Positions 16,910 to 26,389 of a DNA stretch of 64,000 nucleotides are shown in pieces. The notes under the pieces were generated by a model. That model saw nothing but the letters and a program-made list of their open reading frames with translations. It searched no databases and was not told where the DNA came from. Source of the stretch: an uncultured Polaribacter sp. (lineage in GTDB: Bacteria; Bacteroidota; Bacteroidia; Flavobacteriales; Flavobacteriaceae); NCBI GenBank assembly GCA_943846595.1, contig OX044355.1:1968501-2032500 (forward strand). Direction: 5' to 3'. Every line of letters begins with the position of its first letter. Position 1 is the stretch's first letter. The position numbers and the translations under genes are program-made.

Positions 16910-18307
16910 ATGAATTACAGAATAGAAAAGGATACTATGGGACAAGTAAAGGTTCCCGCAGATAAATATTGGGGAGCCCAAACAGAACGATCTCGCAACA
17001 ACTTTAAAATTGGTGCGGCAGGATCGATGCCTCTTGAAATTGTATATGGGTTTGCTTATCTTAAAAAAGCGGCAGCTTATACCAATTGTGAATTGGGAGT
17101 TCTAACTGCAGAAAAAAGAGATTTAATTGCACAGGTATGTGATGAAATTTTGGAAGGAAAACATGACAACCAGTTCCCATTAGTCATTTGGCAAACGGGG
17201 TCAGGTACACAATCAAATATGAATGTAAATGAAGTGATTGCCAACAGAGCCCATGAAATTGCAGGAAATGTTATTGGTGAAGGCGAAAAAACAATTCAGC
17301 CCAATGATGATGTAAACAAATCACAATCTTCAAACGACACCTTTCCAACAGGGATGCATATCGCAGCCTACAAGAAAATTATAGAAACCACCCTTCCAGG
17401 CATTGAGCAATTGAAAGCTACTTTTGAATTAAAATCAGAAGCATTTAAAGATGTTGTAAAAATAGGAAGAACGCATTTAATGGATGCAACTCCACTAACT
17501 TTAGGACAAGAGTTTTCTGGCTATGTAGCCCAATTAAACTTTGGCGTGAAAGCCTTGAAAAACACCTTAGCACATTTAAGCCAGTTAGCTTTAGGAGGTA
17601 CTGCCGTTGGAACGGGATTAAACACCCCTCCTGGCTATGATGTTTTAGTTGCTAAGTACATTGCCCAGTTTACGGGATTGCCCTTCGTAACCGCAGAAAA
17701 CAAATTTGAAGCATTGGCTGCACACGATGCCTTTGTAGAAACACACGGATCGTTAAAACAAATTGCCGTTTCTTTAAATAAAATTGCAAACGACATTCGT
17801 ATGATGGCGTCCGGACCCCGTTCAGGAATTGGAGAGTTGATCATTCCAGCAAACGAACCTGGCTCCTCTATCATGCCAGGAAAAGTTAATCCAACACAAG
17901 CAGAAGCCATGACCATGGTGTGTGCACAAGTAATGGGAAATGATGTGGCAGTTACAGTTGGAGGTACTCAAGGACATTATGAATTAAATGTTTTTAAACC
18001 CATGATGGCCGCAAACGTTTTACAATCCGCTCAATTAATAGGAGATGCGTGTAAGTCTTTTGATGAAAACTGTGCTGCGGGAATTGAGCCCAATCACTCA
18101 AGAATTAATGAATTGGTAAACAATTCTTTAATGTTAGTAACGGCTTTAAATACAAAAATTGGGTATTACAAAGCTGCTGAAATTGCAAATACAGCGCATG
18201 AAAACGGCACCACCTTAAAAGTAGAGGCCGTTCGTTTGGGCTATGTAACTCCTGAAGAATACGATGCTTGGGTAAAACCTGAAGAAATGATTGGTGGATT
18301 AAAATAA
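16910..18307 (+). CDS. fumC: Class II fumarate hydratase
   Basis: A 465-residue cytoplasmic enzyme, full length for the family, converting fumarate and L-malate in the TCA cycle. The signature loop [15 protein letters not shown] is intact, as are the substrate-site segments [12 protein letters not shown] and [16 protein letters not shown]. It is a single gene with its own promoter, facing a shared terminator with the peptidase E gene. It is unrelated to the flanking glucan genes. Confidence 0.97.
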   Translation: MNYRIEKDTMGQVKVPADKYWGAQTERSRNNFKIGAAGSMPLEIVYGFAYLKKAAAYTNCELGVLTAEKRDLIAQVCDEILEGKHDNQFPLVIWQTGSGTQSNMNVNEVIANRAHEIAGNVIGEGEKTIQPNDDVNKSQSSNDTFPTGMHIAAYKKIIETTLPGIEQLKATFELKSEAFKDVVKIGRTHLMDATPLTLGQEFSGYVAQLNFGVKALKNTLAHLSQLALGGTAVGTGLNTPPGYDVLVAKYIAQFTGLPFVTAENKFEALAAHDAFVETHGSLKQIAVSLNKIANDIRMMASGPRSGIGELIIPANEPGSSIMPGKVNPTQAEAMTMVCAQVMGNDVAVTVGGTQGHYELNVFKPMMAANVLQSAQLIGDACKSFDENCAAGIEPNHSRINELVNNSLMLVTALNTKIGYYKAAEIANTAHENGTTLKVEAVRLGYVTPEEYDAWVKPEEMIGGLK

Positions 18308-18333
18308 TGCCAACCACACTTTAATGCCATAAA

Positions 18334-18361
18334 AAAAGCTGTAATTCATTTTACAGCTTTT
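18334..18361. terminator. Bidirectional terminator between fumC and peptidase E
   Basis: An 11-bp stem (18334-18344 with 18351-18361), A-run before and T-rich run after. It serves both converging genes, and its right arm includes the peptidase E stop codon. Confidence 0.7.
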
Positions 18362-19067
18362 CTTTTTTACAGAATACTTCACTCCCCGATGCTATTTCTT
18401 TTGGGAGTTGATTCTTTTGGAACCATCTTGCTTGCAAAGTTCCTTTGAGTATAATTTTTTTATCAATCACTTCAAGCCAGCTTCCCTCTCGCAGGCCTAA
18501 AACGGGTGTGTTGTTATAGATATGAAATTCTTGGATACGCGTCTCACGCGTTTCTCCCATATGAACAGATCCCTTAACAGGATTCAAATAATGCGCATTG
18601 ATATTGAAAGGTATCGTCTCCAATGCATTAAAGCTAGGAGGATACACTACAGGCATGTCATTGGTATTGCGAATAGAAACACCACAAATATTACTTCCGG
18701 CACTGGTTCCTAAATAGGGCGTTCCGTTTTCCAGTACGGTTTTTAATTCTGTAATAAGATCATGCCGATAGAGCTGGTTTAATAACTCAAAAGTATTGCC
18801 TCCACCAGTAAAGATGGCTTCTGCTTCTTGAAGTGCCTCTGTGGGATTCTCAAATTCATGAATGCCTAGAACTTCTATGTTTATTGTTGCAAATGCCTCC
18901 GCTGCTATTTGGGTATATGCGTCATAGGTAATACCGCCTGGTCTTGCATATGGTATGAATAACAATGTAGATACCCCCTCAAAAAATCCAGCCAATGTGG
19001 GTAGAAGGTATTCTAAATAGCCACTACCATATATTGTTGAAGTACTTGCAATGATTAATTTTCTCAA
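18351..19067 (-). CDS. pepE: Peptidase E (dipeptidase E, family S51)
   Basis: A cytoplasmic serine peptidase that splits N-terminal aspartyl dipeptides. The nucleophile serine is in YLGTSAGSNICG, preceded by IFTGGGNTFELL, and the likely active-site His follows in INAHYLNP. The frame stays open up to 19238, but that extension overlaps the neighbour's promoter and is unlike the family. A TTG at 19067 gives MRKLIIASTST, the usual S51 N-terminus, and a length of 238 residues, close to the family norm. I therefore choose this TTG start. The gene is divergent from the carboxypeptidase-regulatory-like protein. Confidence 0.85.
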   Translation of the reverse strand: MRKLIIASTSTIYGSGYLEYLLPTLAGFFEGVSTLLFIPYARPGGITYDAYTQIAAEAFATINIEVLGIHEFENPTEALQEAEAIFTGGGNTFELLNQLYRHDLITELKTVLENGTPYLGTSAGSNICGVSIRNTNDMPVVYPPSFNALETIPFNINAHYLNPVKGSVHMGETRETRIQEFHIYNNTPVLGLREGSWLEVIDKKIILKGTLQARWFQKNQLPKEIASGSEVFCKKEKL

Positions 19068-19196
19068 GATAGAACGATTTAGATTCAGCGAATTTAAAGA
19101 ATTAAAGGGATTATTTAACAAAATTTTATACCTGCCTTCATACAATGATGAAATTGATTGGGTTTTCTTTGTTCTTAAAAGAGGGTTATTTTTCCT

Positions 19197-19204
19197 TATT
19201 TTTG
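19197..19204 (+). promoter_or_regulatory. -7 promoter element of the 19237 gene
   Basis: TATTTTTG, an exact TAnnTTTG match, is placed 32 nt before the ATG at 19237. No well-spaced TTG was found. Confidence 0.45.
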
Positions 19205-19236
19205 TGTGTTCCCTTTTTTCTAAAATAGAATTATTC

Positions 19237-20013
19237 ATGTATAAGACAGTGCTCTTTTTATTCCTCCTCGGCTTTGCATCTAATGGAATGGTCGCTCAAA
19301 AAAGTACTTTGATTGTGGGTCATCTTAAAGATTCTATTGGAACGATTTCTGACGCTACTATTGTAAATTTAAACACAAAAAGAGGAACGGTTTCTAACAA
19401 TGAGGGAGTTTTTGAAATCCGCGTTCGTTTGGGAGATTCTTTGCGATTCTCTTCAGTACAGCACATTACAAAAATCATCTACATTTCTAAGACTATTTTT
19501 ACGCGTAAAAAATTAGCCATTCAATTGCTTATTCAGACTACTGTCTTAGAAGCGTTTGAATTAAAAAAGCATGATTTGTCTGGACGATTGGGCATCGATG
19601 TTCAAAAAGTGATTAAGGAAGATGCAATAAGTGCTGTCACCTTAGGACTCCCAAATGCAGGAAGAAAAAAAATGAAAAAAGTGGACCGAGAAATTTACAC
19701 TGCGACTACCAGTAGCGGCGGTATTTCGTTTGACCATATATTAAACACCTTATCGGGTAGAATAAAAATGTTGCGAAAAAAAAAAGTGATAGTTGAAGAA
19801 GACATTGATGTTCAAGTCTTGTTGAAGCAGTACAATTATGATTTGGAAAAAAATTTCAACATTCAAAAAGAAAACACTACACGGTTCTTGTATTTTTGTA
19901 GAACCGATAGGATGTTTAACAAAACACTCTTTACCGATGAATTTGCACTTATTAAATTCTTAGAAGAAAAAGCCATCGAATTTAATAAATTAAACAGTAA
20001 TTTGGCTCGCTAA
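19237..20013 (+). CDS. Secreted carboxypeptidase-regulatory-like domain protein
   Basis: A 258-residue protein starting MYKTVLFLFLLGF with a signal peptide. An in-frame ATG at 19051 exists but lies upstream of the promoter box. Residues about 25-110 form a CarboxypepD_reg-like beta-sandwich (VGHLKDSIGTISDATIVNLNT, then GTVSNNEGVFEIRVRLGDSLRFSS read as a discontinuous motif). The rest is helical and basic, with no assignable fold. Such stand-alone proteins are common in flavobacteria and their role in the periplasm is not established. The DUF6702-like gene follows after 18 nt, probably in the same transcript. Confidence 0.8.
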   Translation: MYKTVLFLFLLGFASNGMVAQKSTLIVGHLKDSIGTISDATIVNLNTKRGTVSNNEGVFEIRVRLGDSLRFSSVQHITKIIYISKTIFTRKKLAIQLLIQTTVLEAFELKKHDLSGRLGIDVQKVIKEDAISAVTLGLPNAGRKKMKKVDREIYTATTSSGGISFDHILNTLSGRIKMLRKKKVIVEEDIDVQVLLKQYNYDLEKNFNIQKENTTRFLYFCRTDRMFNKTLFTDEFALIKFLEEKAIEFNKLNSNLAR

Positions 20014-20031
20014 TTGAATTGATACTTCTAT

Positions 20032-20529
20032 ATGAAACTACACAAAACTTTTTTGCTATTGCTATTCATACCATTACTATCATTTTCTGCACACAAATAT
20101 TACTTGAGTCTCACTCAAATAAACTTTAGTCCTAAATCCAACTCGGTACAAATAATTATCAATGTTTTTATGGATGATATAGAAACGGCTTTGAACAAAG
20201 ATTATAATATTGATTTACAATTGACCACCGAGAAAGAACTCAAAGGAAATGATGTTTATTTTGAAAAGTATTTGAACGAAAAATTGCATTTTAAAGTAAA
20301 TACTATTGACCAAAAATTCAATTATATAGGCAAAGAATACGAAGGAGAATTGGTATATTTTTATTTAGAGATTGAAAATATTAATGCCGTCGATCAAATA
20401 ACTATCTCCAATAAAATACTCATCCAACACTTTCCAGAACAAGAGAATCTCATAAAATCCAAAGTTGGTAAAGTCAACAAAAGTGTTTTATTGGATGCAG
20501 AGAATTATTCAGAAATTTTAAAATATTAA
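20032..20529 (+). CDS. DUF6702-like secreted protein
   Basis: A 165-residue protein with a signal peptide (MKLHKTFLLLLFIPLLSFSA). The mature part begins HKYYLSLTQINFSP and is predicted to be a mixed beta protein; this start and the IDDIETALNKD-like segment fit the flavobacterial DUF6702 family. Function unknown. In this window it precedes two M1-type peptidases, which fits a periplasmic or surface module, but the link is only by position. Confidence 0.7.
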   Translation: MKLHKTFLLLLFIPLLSFSAHKYYLSLTQINFSPKSNSVQIIINVFMDDIETALNKDYNIDLQLTTEKELKGNDVYFEKYLNEKLHFKVNTIDQKFNYIGKEYEGELVYFYLEIENINAVDQITISNKILIQHFPEQENLIKSKVGKVNKSVLLDAENYSEILKY

Positions 20530-20594
20530 GAATTTAACAAGCTTATATTCCCAGTTATTCATAAATTAGAAAAAAATTAAACCAAGTAATTAAA

Positions 20595-22715
20595 ATGAAA
20601 AAATTAAACCTCCTATTGTTTTCATTTGTTTTCATCGCTGGAGCCAATTTTGCGCAGCAAAAAACAAAACAAGGACACACAAACCAGAATAAATTCAGAC
20701 AATTAAAAGATGAGTTGGCAACACCTAATCGCCAACATACTGCTTCTGGTGCTCCAGGTGTTGCCTATACCCAACAAAAGGTAGATTACAATATGGACAT
20801 TGTCTTGGATGATGACAACCAGCGAATTTATGGAAACGAAACCATTACCTATCACAATAATTCTGTAGACAAACTTGCGTACTTATGGGTACAGTTAGAT
20901 CAGAACATGCGTGCTGCAGATTCTAAAACACCAGACATTCAACCCAATAAAATACCACAAAAACTAAGTAAAAGTAGGTTCGATCGAAGCTTCCCGTCTG
21001 AAGCTTTCGACGGAGGCTTTAAAATTGAAGGGGTTACCAACCTTGATGGTTCTGATTTATCCTACACGATCAATCAAACCATGATGCGTATCAATCTTAC
21101 AACACCTTTGGCTTCTGGTGACATTTTTGAATTCAAAATAAAATGGTGGTACAACATCAATAACCATAGAACCCAAGGAGGAAGATCTGGATATGAACAC
21201 TTTCCGGATGGAAACAACAACTATGTGATTGCACAATTTTATCCAAGAATGTGTGTGTATGACAATGTAGAAGGATGGCAGAATGATCAATTTTGGGGAC
21301 GTAGTGAATTCGCTTTGGAATTTGGAGATTTCACGGTAAACATTACCACGCCCGAGGATCATATGTTGGGTGCAACAGGTGTTTTACTCAATGAGAAAGA
21401 GGTATTAACGCGCAAGCAATTAAAAAAATTAGCAGAAGCTAAAAAGTCTTTTGATAAAATTGTCATCATTCAATCTCAGGAAGAAGCTGAAAAAGTTGAA
21501 AAGAAAAGAGCAACGAAAACCAAAACTTGGAAATTTAAAGCGACCAACGTGCGTGATTATGCATTTGCAAGTTCAAGAAAATTTATTTGGGACGGAATGG
21601 CAGTAGACATTAACGGGAAAACCGTTATGGCCTATTCCTACTACTCTAGAGAAGCAAACCCATTATATGGAGACCATTCTACAAAAGCAGTAGCACAAAC
21701 CTTAAAAACCTATTCTGAATATACTTTTGATTACCCTTATCACAAAGCAATTTCTGTAGATGGACAAATGGGAATGGAATATCCACAAATTTGTTTCAAT
21801 CCTGGAAGACCAGATGCTGACGGAACCTATTCGGACCGTGTAAAATACAGAATGATTAAAGTAACGATTCATGAAGTAGGACATAATTTCTTTCCAATGA
21901 TTGTAAATTCGGATGAAAGACAATGGACTTGGATGGATGAAGGATTGAATTCCTACATGGAAATGTTAGCAGAATTGGCCTATGACAAAGATTTCCCAAT
22001 TACGAGAGGGTATCCAAAAAATATTGTCAAGTACATGAATGGAGATCAATCTAAAATTGCTCCGATTATGTCTAAAGGAGACAACGTATATAGTTTTGGG
22101 AACAATGCCTATGGAAAACCGGCTACGGCCTTATGGATTCTTCGAGAAACCATTATGGGAAAAGAATTGTTTGACCATGCTTTTAAAACCTACTCACAGC
22201 GATGGAAATTTAAACACCCAACTCCAGCCGATTTCTTTCGTTCAATGGAAGACGCTTCTGCAATGGATTTAGACTGGTTTTGGAGAGGATGGTTCTACAC
22301 AACAGACGTAACAGACATCGGAATTCAAAGTGTAAAAAAGTTTCAAACGAAAACAGGTGAAAATGACACGGTCGAATTTGTTGAGGATACCTCTGCGGGT
22401 TTAAGCTTTGCGAATAAAGCTACTCATTCAAAATTTCACTATGAAATTACCTATAACAAACCGGGTGGATTAGTGATGCCAATCATTGTAGAATTTACCT
22501 ATAAAGATGGTTCTACAGAGAGAAAAACCTATCCAGCACAAATTTGGAGGTATAATGACAAAGAAATTACAAAAACCTTCTCTTCTGATAAGGAGATTAC
22601 AAATATTGCTTTGGATCCCGATTTAGAAACGGCAGATTTAGATACTTCAAACAACAGTTTTCCAAGAAAAGAACAAACGAAGTTTACACAATTTAAAAAG
22701 AAAATGAAGGGCTAA
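20595..22715 (+). CDS. M1-family zinc metallopeptidase, secreted (copy 1)
   Basis: A 706-residue protein with a signal peptide ending ...GANFAQQ. It has an N-terminal M1 beta domain (VDYNMDIVLDDDNQRIYGNE) and a catalytic domain with the zinc motif HEVGH (His426, Glu427, His430) and a third ligand in WTWMDEGLNSY. The family removes N-terminal amino acids or acts more broadly on peptides. It has no T9SS sorting domain, so the periplasm or passive release is likely. It is about 65% alike by eye to the next gene, a tandem duplication. A strong terminator follows at 22741. Confidence 0.9.
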   Translation: MKKLNLLLFSFVFIAGANFAQQKTKQGHTNQNKFRQLKDELATPNRQHTASGAPGVAYTQQKVDYNMDIVLDDDNQRIYGNETITYHNNSVDKLAYLWVQLDQNMRAADSKTPDIQPNKIPQKLSKSRFDRSFPSEAFDGGFKIEGVTNLDGSDLSYTINQTMMRINLTTPLASGDIFEFKIKWWYNINNHRTQGGRSGYEHFPDGNNNYVIAQFYPRMCVYDNVEGWQNDQFWGRSEFALEFGDFTVNITTPEDHMLGATGVLLNEKEVLTRKQLKKLAEAKKSFDKIVIIQSQEEAEKVEKKRATKTKTWKFKATNVRDYAFASSRKFIWDGMAVDINGKTVMAYSYYSREANPLYGDHSTKAVAQTLKTYSEYTFDYPYHKAISVDGQMGMEYPQICFNPGRPDADGTYSDRVKYRMIKVTIHEVGHNFFPMIVNSDERQWTWMDEGLNSYMEMLAELAYDKDFPITRGYPKNIVKYMNGDQSKIAPIMSKGDNVYSFGNNAYGKPATALWILRETIMGKELFDHAFKTYSQRWKFKHPTPADFFRSMEDASAMDLDWFWRGWFYTTDVTDIGIQSVKKFQTKTGENDTVEFVEDTSAGLSFANKATHSKFHYEITYNKPGGLVMPIIVEFTYKDGSTERKTYPAQIWRYNDKEITKTFSSDKEITNIALDPDLETADLDTSNNSFPRKEQTKFTQFKKKMKG

Positions 22716-22740
22716 AAAAAAAGACCTTTATCACTTAAAA

Positions 22741-22770
22741 AGCGAAATCTAGTTGATTTCGCTTTTTTTT
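22741..22770 (+). terminator. Terminator after M1 peptidase copy 1
   Basis: A 9-bp perfect stem (22741-22749 with 22755-22763), a 5-nt loop and a run of T residues, 26 nt after the stop codon. Confidence 0.85.
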
Positions 22771-22880
22771 GGCGACTATTTGGAGGTTTTATCTAATAAA
22801 TATTTGTTAATTCTTTACTTTTTTTTACTCATTTAAATTCAAATTCTTAATTTACACGCCATTTCAAAAAAACAAAAAAA

Positions 22881-25085
22881 ATGAGAAAATTATCAGTACT
22901 CGTATTTTCACTTTTCTTTGTGGCGACTGCTTCTTTTGCACAAGCGCCTGTAAAAGAAAAAAAGAAAACACAACAAGGACACACCGATCAAAACAAATTC
23001 AGACAAATGAAAGATGTTTTGGCAACACCAAATGATCAGCATGCTGCATCTGGCGCTCCAGGAAGCCAATACACGCAACAAAAGGTAGATTATGTAATGG
23101 ACATTCGTTTGGATGAAAGTGCCAATCGTATTTATGGTGATGAAAACATTACCTATCACAACAATTCTAAGGATGTTTTAGACTACTTATGGGTACAATT
23201 AGATCAGAACATGAGAGCAGATGATTCCAAAACACCCTTGGCGAAATCGAACGGTGCTTCTCTTTTTATTACTCCAGCGAATTTTCAGAGTACTTATATG
23301 AATGAAAAGAAAGGATTTGGATTCAACATTACGGCGGTAGAAAGTAATGGTGCTCCCCTATCCCATTTCATCAACAGAACCATGATGCGTGTCAACCTAC
23401 CAAAAGCTTTGCAGCCAGGAGAAAAGTTTAAATTTCGCATTGCATGGAATTATAAGATTAACGACATCAATAAAGACGGAGGAAGATCTGGTTTGGAAAC
23501 ATTTCCTGACGGAAACAACAACTATACCATTGCACAGTTTTTTCCAAGATTGGCAGTCTACAACAACGTAGAAGGCTGGCAAAATATGCAATTCTGGGGA
23601 CGTAGTGAATGGGCCTTAGAATTTGGAAGCTATGATGTAAAAATTACCGTGCCTGCAGATCATATCTTAGATGCAACGGGAGATTTACAAAATGAGAAAA
23701 AAGTATTGTCTAAAAAACAACGTCAACGCTTTGCAAAAGCAAGAAAAACTTTTGACAATCCTGTTTTAATTGTGACCCAAGCGGAAGCGGAAGCTGCAGA
23801 AAAAGGACGTGCTATTGGAACAAAAACATGGCACTTTAAAGCAGACAAAGTACGTGATTTTGCTTTTGCGACTTCTAGAAAATACATTTGGGATGCTATG
23901 GCAACCAATGTCAATGGAAAAACAGTTATGGCGGTTTCTTTGTATCCGAAAGAAGGAAATCCTTTATGGGAAGAACACTCTACTAGAGCAGTGGCTACCA
24001 CCCTTGTTGAATACTCAAAATTAACTTTTGACTATCCATATTCAAAAGCAATTTCTGTGCACTCGGAAAGACAAGGAATGGAATATCCAATGATTTGCTT
24101 CAACTTTGGAAGACCAAATCCAGATGGAACCTATTCAGACAGAACCAAAAAAGGAATGATTGGTGTGATTATTCATGAGGTGGGACACAACTTCTTTCCA
24201 ATGATTGTAAATTCTGACGAAAGACAATGGACTTGGATGGATGAAGGATTGAATTCTTTTGTAGAAATTTTAGCAGAAGATGTGTATGATGCCGAATTGT
24301 TTGCTTCCAACCCAACCAAAGCGATTACGCGTTATATGGGCGGAGACCAATCGAATATCTCTCCGATCATGTCTCAAGGAGATTATGTAAAGCAATTTGG
24401 ACCGAATGCCTACTCGAAACCAGCTGCTGGATTGTACATGTTAAGAAAGACCATTATGGGTCCTGAATTGTTTGACCATGCTTTTAGAACCTATTCGAAG
24501 AGATGGATGTTTAAGCACCCAACACCGGCTGACTTCTTCCGTTCTATGGAAGATGCTTCTGGAATGGATTTAGATTGGTTCTGGAGAGGATGGTTCTATA
24601 CTACGGATGTAACGGATATCGGAATCAAGTCTGTAAAGCCTTTGTATTTAACCGACAAGCCAAACGAAAGAGTGACCCAACTAAAGGAACAATACAAGCA
24701 GTATTTTGACAACCTTGGAGACTTGGTTTACATTACCGACAAAAAGGAAGATGCCAATGCGAAAGCGATGGATACCTATGTAGATGGAAAAGAAGTACCT
24801 TCTTTTATCTATTCTGTTGAGTTTGAAAAGCCAGGTGGATTGGTAATGCCTATCATTGTAGAATTGACCTATGCAGATGGAACTACGGAAAGACAAACCT
24901 TCCCTGCTCAAATTTGGATGCAGAACGACACTTCTGTAAAAAGAGTGTTCTCTGCTACTCAAGAAATTGTAAGCTTTAAACTAGATCCAGATGAAGAAAC
25001 TGCGGATGTAGATACTTCAAACAATAGCTGGCCTAAAAAGGAAGCAACAAAGTTTGAAAACTTCAAAAACAAAGTAAAAGGATAA
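22881..25085 (+). CDS. M1-family zinc metallopeptidase, secreted (copy 2)
   Basis: A 734-residue paralogue of the preceding gene with signal peptide (...VATASFAQ). Zinc motif HEVGH begins at His432, and the third ligand lies in WTWMDEGLNSF. The two copies share the order of all domains; they differ mainly at residues about 120-150 and in a C-terminal insertion near residues 600-640. Both keep all catalytic residues, so both should be active. It is an independent transcription unit, since a terminator separates the copies and another follows at 25111. Confidence 0.9.
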   Translation: MRKLSVLVFSLFFVATASFAQAPVKEKKKTQQGHTDQNKFRQMKDVLATPNDQHAASGAPGSQYTQQKVDYVMDIRLDESANRIYGDENITYHNNSKDVLDYLWVQLDQNMRADDSKTPLAKSNGASLFITPANFQSTYMNEKKGFGFNITAVESNGAPLSHFINRTMMRVNLPKALQPGEKFKFRIAWNYKINDINKDGGRSGLETFPDGNNNYTIAQFFPRLAVYNNVEGWQNMQFWGRSEWALEFGSYDVKITVPADHILDATGDLQNEKKVLSKKQRQRFAKARKTFDNPVLIVTQAEAEAAEKGRAIGTKTWHFKADKVRDFAFATSRKYIWDAMATNVNGKTVMAVSLYPKEGNPLWEEHSTRAVATTLVEYSKLTFDYPYSKAISVHSERQGMEYPMICFNFGRPNPDGTYSDRTKKGMIGVIIHEVGHNFFPMIVNSDERQWTWMDEGLNSFVEILAEDVYDAELFASNPTKAITRYMGGDQSNISPIMSQGDYVKQFGPNAYSKPAAGLYMLRKTIMGPELFDHAFRTYSKRWMFKHPTPADFFRSMEDASGMDLDWFWRGWFYTTDVTDIGIKSVKPLYLTDKPNERVTQLKEQYKQYFDNLGDLVYITDKKEDANAKAMDTYVDGKEVPSFIYSVEFEKPGGLVMPIIVELTYADGTTERQTFPAQIWMQNDTSVKRVFSATQEIVSFKLDPDEETADVDTSNNSWPKKEATKFENFKNKVKG

Positions 25086-25110
25086 TATTTCTTTTTACTA
25101 CATCTAAAAA

Positions 25111-25140
25111 ACTCCAACGAAATTCGTTGGAGTTTTTTTT
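25111..25140 (+). terminator. Terminator after M1 peptidase copy 2
   Basis: An 11-bp stem built on ACTCCAACGAA and its complement with almost no loop, followed by eight T residues. Confidence 0.85.
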
Positions 25141-25345
25141 GCTTTCTATTGAAAATTTAAAAGTTGTCTTATCGCTGAATGTTTTTATTGAATAGGAAAA
25201 AAAGGAGGTACTTTTGGTTGCACAAGAAATAATTAAAAACCTGTAATGGACTTAAAAGAATGAAGAAAAAAGCAGGAATAGGCTAGTAATTCTAAAAATT
25301 CAGCAACTAATTCCATCAGTCCTTCATACCAGCTTATTGTTTAAA

Positions 25346-25381
25346 AGTAAAAAAACTCAAGACAATTGTCTTGAGTTTTTT
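25346..25381. terminator. Bidirectional terminator at the end of the SusCD operon
   Basis: A perfect palindrome (ACTCAAGACAATTGTCTTGA core) with flanking A- and T-runs. It is the first strong hairpin downstream of the minus-strand lipoprotein at 25432. Confidence 0.8.
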
Positions 25382-25431
25382 TGTGGTTAGCAAGCCCTTA
25401 ACAAAGGGTTGCCAATATTTAAAGAATAACC

Positions 25432-26346
25432 TTATTCTAAAGTAATGATGAACCACCAGTCAAATTCAGCATTTGCATCGGTTGTTTTTAAGATCATTTC
25501 ATTAGGAGTTTCCCTGTCAAAGATTTGATATTGGTGATTTCCACCGGTATAGTATCCTAAAAATGCAGTTCCCGAAAGGCTAATGGTTTCGATTCCTCCT
25601 GGAGCTGTTAAAGTCCAAGAAGCAGCATAATCGTCAAAAGCATAGTTTTCGATATCTGCCCCGTTTACATTTCCAGATGCATTGGGTCCTAAATCGTTCA
25701 CAATATAAGGGTCTCTACCAAAAACAGTTCCATTGGTAACATGGGTAAAAGTACCGTCAGAACTAAAGGTAAAACGATCGTCATACATCCCAGTTCCTGC
25801 TTTTTCATCGGGACCAGCACCGTACCATTCCGTTAGAACTTGTCCTCCTACCGGGCCTAAACCAAAGTGTTTGTTTTTGGTTGAGTGCACTTTCCAAGTT
25901 CTAGAGGTTACTGCTGTAGGGTCTGCTGGATCGTATCCATAGAGCTTAGCAATTAAATCTACAGGGGGTGCATAGGTAGACAATACTTCTACTTCGATGG
26001 ATTTGCTAGAACTTACGCCAGCAGTTCCAGAAGCAACCACGGTTACTGTATAGGTGTTTACTCCTAAAGAACTAAAGTTTATGCTATTGTTTCCAGATAA
26101 AGAAACAGTTTCTTCACCATTGAATACATACTTGTAGGATACGGCATTGTCTGCGGTTGCTGCAAAATTTACAACACCACTACCATCCCCATAAGGGTTT
26201 GCTGCATCTGCTCCTACAATTTCAGCTGTAATTTGAATATTTGAAGGCGTCACTATGTCTCCAAAAGAATACTCATCTTCTTGACAGCCATAAAAAGCCA
26301 CCATTGCGGAAAATAAGAGGAAATAAATATTTTTTAAATTTTTCAT
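25432..26346 (-). CDS. SusE/F-position surface lipoprotein with PKD domain
   Basis: A 304-residue lipoprotein (lipobox AFYGCQED). Residues about 35-122 form a PKD-type beta-sandwich (NAVSYKYVFNGEETVSLSG). Residues 125-304 form a separate domain starting LIAKLYGYDPADPTAVTSRT and containing RTWKVHSTKNKHFGLGPVGG, rich in aromatics; this resembles the lipocalin-like tail of several PUL lipoproteins. No catalytic site is seen. It is the last gene of the SusCD operon. It probably acts as a glycan-binding partner of SusCD; the ligand, beta-glucan, is inferred from context. Confidence 0.8.
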   Translation of the reverse strand: MKNLKNIYFLLFSAMVAFYGCQEDEYSFGDIVTPSNIQITAEIVGADAANPYGDGSGVVNFAATADNAVSYKYVFNGEETVSLSGNNSINFSSLGVNTYTVTVVASGTAGVSSSKSIEVEVLSTYAPPVDLIAKLYGYDPADPTAVTSRTWKVHSTKNKHFGLGPVGGQVLTEWYGAGPDEKAGTGMYDDRFTFSSDGTFTHVTNGTVFGRDPYIVNDLGPNASGNVNGADIENYAFDDYAASWTLTAPGGIETISLSGTAFLGYYTGGNHQYQIFDRETPNEMILKTTDANAEFDWWFIITLE

Positions 26347-26389
26347 TTTTTATAATTTAAGAACGTTAATGATCATGAATGTTTTTAAT

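Larger units (their letters stand above)
25086..25431. other. Intergenic region with two terminators
   Basis: It contains the peptidase terminator and a perfect 22-bp palindrome that terminates the SusCD operon. Between them (25141-25345) I see no gene; an AGGAGG at 25204 precedes only an eleven-codon frame. Confidence 0.6.

Noticed and set aside
19051..19238. Longer versions of peptidase E and its divergent neighbour that overlap each other
   Set aside because: The extensions overlap head to head, cover the promoter box and precede the signal peptide or the usual S51 N-terminus.
25204..25248. AGGAGG followed by a short reading frame
   Set aside because: Only eleven codons from TTG to stop and no similarity I recognise; chance in AT-rich DNA with weak use of Shine-Dalgarno sequences.
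25351..25380. Perfect palindrome that could be a mobile-element end or operator
   Set aside because: A- and T-runs on both sides and its place after an operon end make it a bidirectional terminator; there is no transposase and no partner repeat.
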